Shown: positions 56,486 to 64,000 of the stretch, in pieces
Position numbering within the stretch: position 1 is the first letter of the stretch
How the letters are laid out: every line of letters starts with the position of its first letter
Assembly: GCF_963678635.1 (NCBI RefSeq)
Contig: NC_087065.1
Coordinates: 24,383,254 to 24,447,253, forward strand
From: Symsagittifera roscoffensis
Taxonomy: Eukaryota > Xenacoelomorpha > Acoela > Convolutidae
DNA length: 64,000 nucleotides
Direction: 5' to 3'
Position numbers and translations under genes: made by a program
Notes under the pieces: generated by a model
Told to the model about the DNA's origin: nothing
Seen by the model: the letters and a program-made list of their open reading frames with translations, nothing else
Database searches by the model: none

Positions 56486-57580
56486 TTATAAAAATTAGAG
56501 ATATGAACGAGATCTTCTCCAACCTGGAACAACGTAAAAAAAACACAGTGTTTTAAGAGACGCTCAAACATATAGACACATAAAGTAAATTGAAAATTTT
56601 TCAAATTTTGTACCGAGAAGTTTAAAATGTGGGAGCGTATTAAAAAAAAATTCTGGGAAAATTTTAATTTTTATTGAATTGTTTAATTGCGTCTATTTTT
56701 ACTTGCTGTGGTTTTCTTGATACTGGTATCATTTTAACTTGAACTTGTATTAGCAATATACAGTCAATTTTGAATCTTGATTCAAATGAACAAAACTTTT
56801 TTAAAACGAAGAATCATATGAGCGGGTGTAGATACGAGGATTCAGCGAGTTTTTTTTTCGAGTTCATTTTCTTTAGGTAAAATTATAAGCAGTATGGAAA
56901 TCACAAGTTCATACGACTATCGCAATCCAGTTGCATCGCCGAAAACACTTCGCTATCCAAATAGGCCATAGCGAAAGTTCCGGCGTCAACTTTTGTGAAA
57001 ACTTCCTGACGTGCATGAGAACTGACCATAATTACCCAGGCCCACCAGAGAGGCAACAAAGCCCACGTCGTATACCGGTTTCTCCGGGAATTCCTCGATG
57101 AAGTGTTAATGGCAAGACGCATCTGAAATAACAAAATGCGGACAGCAAAACTGCTCGATATAAAATCAAAACTTTCCCCGTTTTTATGCACGTACCTGGC
57201 AACAACACTTAGATTAGTTGTAGAAAAAGAAAGGTTAAGTTATCCAGAAGGAGGCAATTATGAATTACCTAGAGAGACAGAAGAAACAAGAAATAAGAAC
57301 GTCTAGAAAAATTGTGACATTTGAAACACTTAGTTTTTGATTTGAAGAGGTTTCTGAGATTTTAATTCAGCCAAGTTAGTTGCATTGCGTTTTAGTTTAA
57401 AGTTAAATGTTACGCTAATTCAGATTTGGGAACTTGACTTTGTTCAGTTTTTCATTTTGTGCGTTTTTGGTATGCTCATGTCCGAGCCCGATTGCAGGTT
57501 GCAAAATTTTTTTCATTTGTTGTAGCGTCCTGATAGTTTCTAGGTATCTAGGTTGTATCATGGCTTAGTTGTCATCATAG
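56486..57580. other. Intergenic stretch with a possible - strand exon
   Basis: The interval 56930-57125 is richer in G+C and, on the - strand, follows an acceptor-like ttttgttatttcag. One - strand frame reads HFIEEFPEKPVYDVGFVASL then VGLGNYGQF before a donor-like GTAATT or a stop. It may be an exon or fragment of an unknown gene. The rest shows nothing. Confidence 0.3.
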
Positions 57581-57586
57581 TCGTAG

Positions 57587-60500
57587 TCAATTAAACAGTT
57601 CGTAATACAACTTCTTCCAAAATTTACGAAAGTTCAAAGGCTGCTCGGGCCAGGAGTCCACGGCGTGGCTGAAATTCACATGAGCAAACAATACCGTCCG
57701 ATCCTGGAAAAAAAACGCAGTACCCATCCCAGTGGCCAAAGACCGCGAGGTGTCAAGTCTTCTAGTAAGCAAGTTTAATATCCATTTTGGATATTCTGAG
57801 TTGGCTGTGTCCACTTGGTTCGAGTAGTCAGTGTTAGCAGGTAGTCTTTGAGGTAGCGGTTCCAGAATTACTGGGTTAGAACTTGAGCTTGTTTCCAAGT
57901 TTTCTTTTTAGTGAAAGTGCGATGTAAAAACGAAGCAGTTGGCAAGAATGTTGAAGGTCATCAAGGCTTCAGTGACGGTAGGGTCAGACAAGACAGTTGT
58001 TAGTGGTCTCTAGTCCATTACGGCTTCCGCTTCGCGAGTGAAGGTTGCCAAAGTTTCGTCGTTCAGTATCCTAGTTCCAATAACTTTGTTGATTAGTCCT
58101 TCCCAAGAACCACCAACATGAAGGGCTGAAAGGGGGTTGAACTTTCAGATGATTCCAGTCAGATGGCTTTGCTGTTTGAAATGGTCATTTTGGTTGTAAT
58201 TCGGCCAGGCTCTGTTGCATTTCGTTGTTAGCTTCAAGAAAACATATACCAGTGTCCAAAAAGATCAGGTTAGTCTTTCCGCGTCGGGCTATGAAGCGGC
58301 GTAGGGCTTGAAGAGTTGAGTCTGCACCAATATTGAGGCAAGTTTTAGAGTGAACGTTAAGTCTCACTAGGCAGGTGAAGAAGAGAATATATCGCTTGCT
58401 AAATTCACTATTGTTGCATGAGGCAAAGGGTCCAAAGAAGTCTATTCCGATCAATTGGAAAGGATAGGCGTTGTCAGGCGAAGGCAATCATGCCAGTGAT
58501 AGTTCGGCCGTTTGAGAGGTGAAGGGTTCTTGTCGTATGCGGCGGCAGAGTATGCATTGTCGTGTGATCCTTTTCAGGTGCTTGTGGGATCGAAGGATCC
58601 AAAAGTCCTGTTGTAGAATGCTGCGGCTGAGCTCAATTCCACAATGAGCGTTGCTGTTGTGTATCTGTTGCACTAAAAGTGCGTTGCTGCTGTATTGGGC
58701 GGCTATCTCCATCTAGAATTACGGGATGTCGGCTTGATAAGAGTTGTGGGGCTTTGTTAAGGCGTCCTTAAGAAGGCAGCGGACAAACCTAAAATCGTCG
58801 ATGAAGGGACAAAGAGGCTGGGGTCGGCTGCGAGCAGGAATTGGTATCTTCTCTGACAGGCACTGAATTTCCTTAGGGAAACTTGTCGTGGAGTCTGCTT
58901 GATGATGAAGGTGAATCCGTTTGCTAGGTGCTGCAGTGAGAATGAGCCACAAGTCTTTCTCTTGAGGTTCTCCACGAAGGTAAGAAAATAAGGTGTCACT
59001 TTGTGGGCTTTGGTCCAACTGCTGTAGTGGCTGAAGTCAAACAGTGATTGGTGATGATTGCATCGGTTTGTCGTCTGTCGTAAGTACAGCAGTCGGTTGC
59101 TGCAAGGTCGGTTGAGGCGGCCAGCCAGTGCTAGGTGAAAGTAGGAAGGCTGGTCCTGTCATCCATCGGGAGGATTAAGTCAGGTCTGAGGCTCTACATC
59201 CACGGGTGGCGTCATTGGCTGGGTTGTCCTTCCTGGGCACGTATCTTCAGTCTAAATGCGAAGTGGTGCCCAGTATGAGGTTAAAGCGGTTGGCAATGAA
59301 GATCTGATGGCGCTGATTGGGTGAGTTTACCCAGTGGAGAACTGTTGTGCTGTCGGTCCAAAGTTTCAAGCTGTTGATTGTGATGTCGTGCTGGTCTCTC
59401 ACAAACCTGGCTAGTTTGGCTCAATAAGTTGGGAATAGTCATTCTTTTGATGAGTGATACTCGGGCTTTTCCGATTTTAAACTTCAGGTCCACTGTGTTG
59501 TCGTTGTAAGCGATCTTGAGGTATGCAATGGATGCAAGGGAAAGTTCTGAGACGTCGCTGAGCCCGTGTAGTTGAATGTCGGTTGCTTTCAGTTGTGGTC
59601 GGAAGTACGTTCGAGGTTGTTCCACATTATTGAAGTCTTCGATCCAGTCATTAAGGTCGGACAAAGCAGTCATTTCGAGGGCTTTGTCCAATTGAGGTCT
59701 TGAGGTCCAGGCCAGTTGTAGGCTCTGACGAAGGCGAATTTTCAAGGGCATGGTGATTCCAAGCGGATCGAATAGTGAGGAAGCTAACTAGAGGAGTTTC
59801 AGTTGCGTTATGTCCACTTTCACAAGTCTCCGGATTTTGATGGCTTCCACGAGAAACTCATCCGAATCAGGTTTCCTCTTGACACCTAGAACTCTTTCCA
59901 AGGGTCTGGTGTCAGCATTGCGGCTGACTATATCTCCGAGGTGTTCTTCTTCAACGCTTTGACGAAATAGCTTAGAGTTAGAATTCCGTTTCGACAAATC
60001 GAATCCACTGAGAGTAAACATGTCCTGGAGATCGGATTTCAGTCTTATAACTTCTTTAGTCGTTGAAAAGGCTTTGTAGAGGTCGTCCATACAGAGGTTC
60101 CGTTCAGTTAGTGGAACTAACTCGGGGTATTTGTCATCATTGTCCTTGCGCATTGTCTGGTTGCGTAGCGGAGAGTCGGTTGCTCCAAAATTGTGTCGCA
60201 TGTAGTTGTATGTGGTGATGTTCTGGTTGCCGTCTTTCGAAAAAAAACGTAGGGCTGGTCTACTGGAGTCACGAGTACCTGCATGAACATTGCTTCGAGT
60301 CGGCTAAAATGGCGATTTGGTCCTCGTGAAGTTCCTCTGTGGATGCTAGAAGCCGTGAGTACTCGGCGTAATTTGCCGGGTTTGTTGACGTTCGTTACTG
60401 GATGGTGAGGCAGGTACCATAATTTGTCGTTGTTGTTGCTTGATGAATCCTTTGAGTAAGGGGGTCTTGATGGTCTCCTCGTAATTGCTGTGAAGTTTTT

Positions 60501-60830
60501 GGTTGCACTGAAGGCGGGCTAGGAGAGTTTGTAGTTGCTTTTTGCAAGCTATTAGTTGTTCTGTATCTGTCGAGACTTCTTCCACGATAGTCCAATTTGG
60601 TAATGTCCATTGTCGAGGAGGCGGGATCTTGGATTTGGAGAGCGTCTTTGTCGTCACGTGACAAATTTAGTTTGTCCAATCAGATTGCTCCGGCGTCGAG
60701 TTTCATCCACTCAGCACTCCGCGTCGAGTTTCATCCACTGGCGAAACAGGTGATCGTCGTCGATGAAGTGAGTTGTGTTGATGTCGTCGGGGAATGCTGC
60801 GCTGTCTCTACCACATAGAGACCATCAAGT
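57587..60830 (-). mobile_element. Decayed Bel/Pao LTR retrotransposon (pol region)
   Basis: On the - strand from about 60660: an N-terminal reverse-transcriptase stretch with LQTLLARLQCN, then LEAMFMQVLVTPVDQP (about 60280) and MRHNFGATDSP, and the active-site region CMDDLY where YVDD is expected (about 60120). Next, FDLSKRNSNSK and VLGVKRKPDSD, and an A17/RNase H-like stretch (59751-59281) with MPLKIRLRQSLQLAW. Then an H2C2 zinc motif with HNSNAHCG and CILCRRIRQE (58712-58488), and an integrase start LIGIDFFGPF with ALRRFIARRG (58487-58185). The order and motifs are those of Bel/Pao. Many frameshifts and stops make it inactive. LTRs were not delimited. Confidence 0.82.
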
Positions 60831-63800
60831 GGCGTATTTCAACCAAGAGGTACATTAGCTGGTGATTAAACAACTTCTGTTGATGTCACAAGGCGGAAAA
60901 AGTCGCTTCAATGATGATTTCGATGTCGTTCGTTGGTAAGTGGGCAAGGCGTATATGTCTGAGTTGTTTGTTCCTTTGGCAGGTGCTGTTAACCATAACT
61001 GGGTTGAAGTCCAGGAGGTTCCAATCCTTAATAACAACGTTGTTGTCCAGTTCATTCTTTTATATCAGTTACTCTCTTCTGTTCTGTTGTTTGTGTCCTT
61101 TCCGGAAAAAAACTTTTTTGTTAGTTGTTTTTTGGAGTTTATGAGGGTTCATGTTTCTATGAGAACTTCCTGGAATTGTTCGGTTTGCACTGGATGTTGT
61201 ATGTCGGATTTAGAATTTTTTTCTTTTTATTCTAGGTCGATATTAGGGTTTCTAGCTTTTGCGCTTATGCTTCCTGGTGAAACTTTAGTTAAACGTGTCA
61301 TCAATGTGGGGTTTGGTTGTAAGGAGATAATGCTTATCATCGTCGGTATTGAGTTGAACTGTGTTGTGACTATACTCTGACCCACATGGGATGGCGGTAT
61401 CCCAAAAATAAGTTCATCTTGATAAGACATCGACGAATGAGCTGGGTGTTTTGTCAAAGTGTGGTGGGACTTTTTTAGTGCAAGTGTAATACCAAAGGGA
61501 TTCGTAATCATTGAAATTTGAGCGATTTCCTGGGAAGAGGTGTCCTGCATAAGGATCTTTTAATACTGCTAGTGCTCGCGATTGTAGCATCTCTGTTCTT
61601 TCTAAATCACATAGATGATGTAGAAATTCGAATTCTGAACGTTACATTTCTTGTCTAAATTTCTACTCATAGCACTATCATGTTTCATGTCTAGGTGTAA
61701 ATCATAATATTTTGTTTCAAAACATATGTGGTTCATATGTGATAGCTTTTGTAAGCGTGTTTTGTCACTGTTTTCTGGAAGAAGTTTTCCACCGATTTTT
61801 CCGTTGTTTATTAGTAATTTAACTGGTGTATAAGAGATTTCATAGCCTTTTGTATTATTGTGGCTTGTTCGGGAGTTATGAAAGTTCCAGTTTCCAAATC
61901 AAATTTTTTCGTATTCAACAAAATTTTTGGAGAATTGGGTTTTGGATAGTGGTTTTCAACGTTTGCATGCAATTTCTGTTTCTGAGTAGATTTGAAAAAG
62001 TGTTAATTTAATTTTTATTCCTTTTGTTATTTAATAGGGGTTTTTTGGTTGTTTTTTTCTCTGTGGGTAAACTTGGTTGAATGATACAGATTCTATGAAA
62101 CCCTATTTGTTAAATTTAATCACTCGTGATTTTGAATGTCTAATATGTCGTATATGATTTATTTGTCTTTCAATTGGCCTGTTTTTTTTACTATGATGTT
62201 GATATCTGTTTAAATATTGTGATAATGGTGATGGAGATTATATGTCGGTTTGTTATGTGGTTCCCTTAGAAAAACGTCATGATGAGCTAGATTTAGTGGT
62301 TCTGATAAAAGTCCTTGTCTTTTTCAAAGGTACATGATTTTCCGATGTGCGATTCTGATTAGATGCTTGGTAGTGGGTTGACTCTGTGATTGACTTTGGG
62401 ACTGCGCGAGGATTTTGCGTTAGGTTTTGGCATGTATTGATAGATAAGGAATCTGTTTTTGTGTTTTTTGCAGCAATCTTTGTATAGATTTTTGTATTTT
62501 GTCAGTTAAAATTAAGAAGAAAAACGTTCTCGGTAGTAGCCCCCGACAAAAATTATTATCAAATTGATTGCCAGTATTAAAGCAATTATTTCTTCTCCAA
62601 AACGTTGATAAATGACTAACATCAAGGATGCTAGTTAGGGATGCTATAAATGATTTTAGGATTGTATAAGCAGAATAATCATTATAATTTAGAGCTACAT
62701 TAAGTGTAAACGCGTCTAATAATATCATGATGTATGAGCTATCTTAAGAAGAGTCTGATTTAGGGCATTTTATTTCAATTGAGATTTATGATTAAAAATA
62801 AACTTTGTCCTTCAAATTCATGTTTTTCTGCGATTTGTCTTTGTGTGGAAAAAGTATCCCTGCATTTGGGAAATGAAGTTTTTGTATAAAATCTTCATAC
62901 GTTCTTTTCTCATCCAATATGTAATTTAGTATCGGAAGAATGTGCTGAGTAAAATGCCACTAGAATTAGGCTCAATGGTGAACAGGCTACTTTGGTATCT
63001 GTGCGTATTTATTCCAAAAAGTCTGTGTTTTCATTTACTGATGTGTTGTTGAATTTGTTGAAAAATCTGAGTAAAATTTTATTTCCTAGGATGCTTATAT
63101 CTGCTTTTGCATATATATTTTTTGGTTTCGTATTTATGCCAAGATTTTATTCGGCGTACTACAGGGTCTAGGTTTTGATATTTTTCGATTAGTTTGCAAG
63201 AAATATTTTTTCTATTTCTTGTCTTGTTAATGGGATGTTATGAACAGGATCTTTGAAATCAGCAACTTTATTAATTGTGTACTTTTTGTTTGTATCTAAG
63301 AGCCCTGCTTATTTTATTGTGTCTTTTAAGTCTTATTTTTGTATCAGTGGGAATGTTCAGTTCTCTGTGGGGTTTCTCCAAACTCCTCGTATCTTTTTGA
63401 AATTTCAATAATTCATTAATGTTTTTTTTTGTTGTTATGAAATCATGAACTTTTGCATCTGTGAATCAATTAAATAAATGTTTTGAAATTATTTGTGCCA
63501 TCAGTTTCAAAACAAGTCAGCAAGGACAAGTTTTTGTTTTAACAGGGACATTTTCTCATGAGAATTCAGACGAATTTTTTCAGAACAAGACGAAAACTCA
63601 ATGAGAGAACATTTGCATAATGCAACAATTTTTTTTGAAATTTGTGTTATAGCATTCAAACAGGTTTTTCTTGAAATTGACTCTGTTTTTTTTTCAGTTT
63701 GTTCCACTTCTCAATGAACTGAACTTTGGTTGCATAGAGTTTATGTTGCAACAGAATATTTTTGGAATCAATTTTCAGTATTGTAATGAAATAACGATTT

Positions 63801-64000
63801 TCGTCAAAAATGTTTTTGTTTGTGGCTTTGGGTTCAAGTTGTTTTTTATTTCAAACTGTTTTTCATTGCAGTTTTTGTATAAATATTGCCAATTATACCA
63901 TCCATTGACCAGGCGTTGGACTGTTTTAAGTTTTTAGCATTAGTTTCAAGCAGTGCTTGAAGCAAACATTTCATTTATTTCGGTTATTTCGAAGTTTTAA
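60831..64000. other. AT-rich flank, no supported gene
   Basis: Several frames of 60-146 codons exist on both strands, overlapping each other (for example 60940-61380 + against 61227-61550 -). None shows a domain. The - strand frames could be decayed upstream parts (gag or 5' region) of the Bel/Pao element or another retroelement. 61400-63900 is very T-rich on the + strand. Confidence 0.4.

Noticed and set aside
60940-61380. 146-codon + strand frame with hydrophobic segments
   Set aside because: T-rich strand, overlaps - strand frames, no domain; likely a chance frame in retroelement-derived DNA.

Overview
The window is animal nuclear DNA. It is AT-rich and repeat-laden, with spliced genes, decayed retroelements, MITEs and satellite arrays, and nothing prokaryotic. 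I cannot name the species. Three features recall groups with spliced-leader operons and unusual introns, such as larvacean tunicates: a possible two-cistron transcript (patatin plus coiled-coil protein), a GC-AG intron, and a GA-AG intron with inverted-repeat ends. This is inference only.

All supported genes lie on the + strand. In order they are: (1) a 3' terminal exon of an unknown protein (946-1095); (2) a patatin-like phospholipase gene in four exons (3341-16425), with an 8.65 kb intron holding a decayed 2A-containing LINE; (3) a single-exon acidic coiled-coil protein starting 7 nt after the phospholipase stop (16433-16966); (4) an intronless SMG7 homologue of nonsense-mediated decay (20878-24306); (5) a PRMT9-type arginine methyltransferase in six exons (34018-38915), whose last exon and 3' flank are tandemly duplicated as a 3.2 kb unit carrying a broken copy; (6) a GPx4-like glutathione peroxidase in four exons (46728-51484) that is a selenoprotein. 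In the last gene, exon 2 begins with an in-frame TGA at the catalytic position and a SECIS-like hairpin lies 45 nt past the stop.

Between the genes the window is mostly repeats. 26.3-32.4 kb holds a ~165-bp satellite (330-bp dimers) followed by ~774-bp tandem units. 40.2-45.7 kb holds diverged short repeats. 45.7-46.3 kb holds two copies of a ~200-bp MITE with G/C-rich termini and 8-bp target duplications. 47.3-48.9 kb holds an antisense reverse-transcriptase element inside GPx intron 1. 51.87-56.49 kb is a 2.28-kb tandem duplication. 57.6-60.8 kb is a decayed Bel/Pao retrotransposon on the - strand. SINE-like copies and a palindrome-cored repeat are scattered throughout.

The genes are unrelated housekeeping functions (lipid hydrolysis, mRNA decay, protein arginine methylation, lipid peroxide reduction) and do not form a pathway. 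The most notable results are the selenoprotein GPx with its SECIS, the TIR-bearing GA-AG intron inside it, and the PRMT9 segmental duplication in which the truncated copy, not the full-length one, keeps the longer C-terminal frame.
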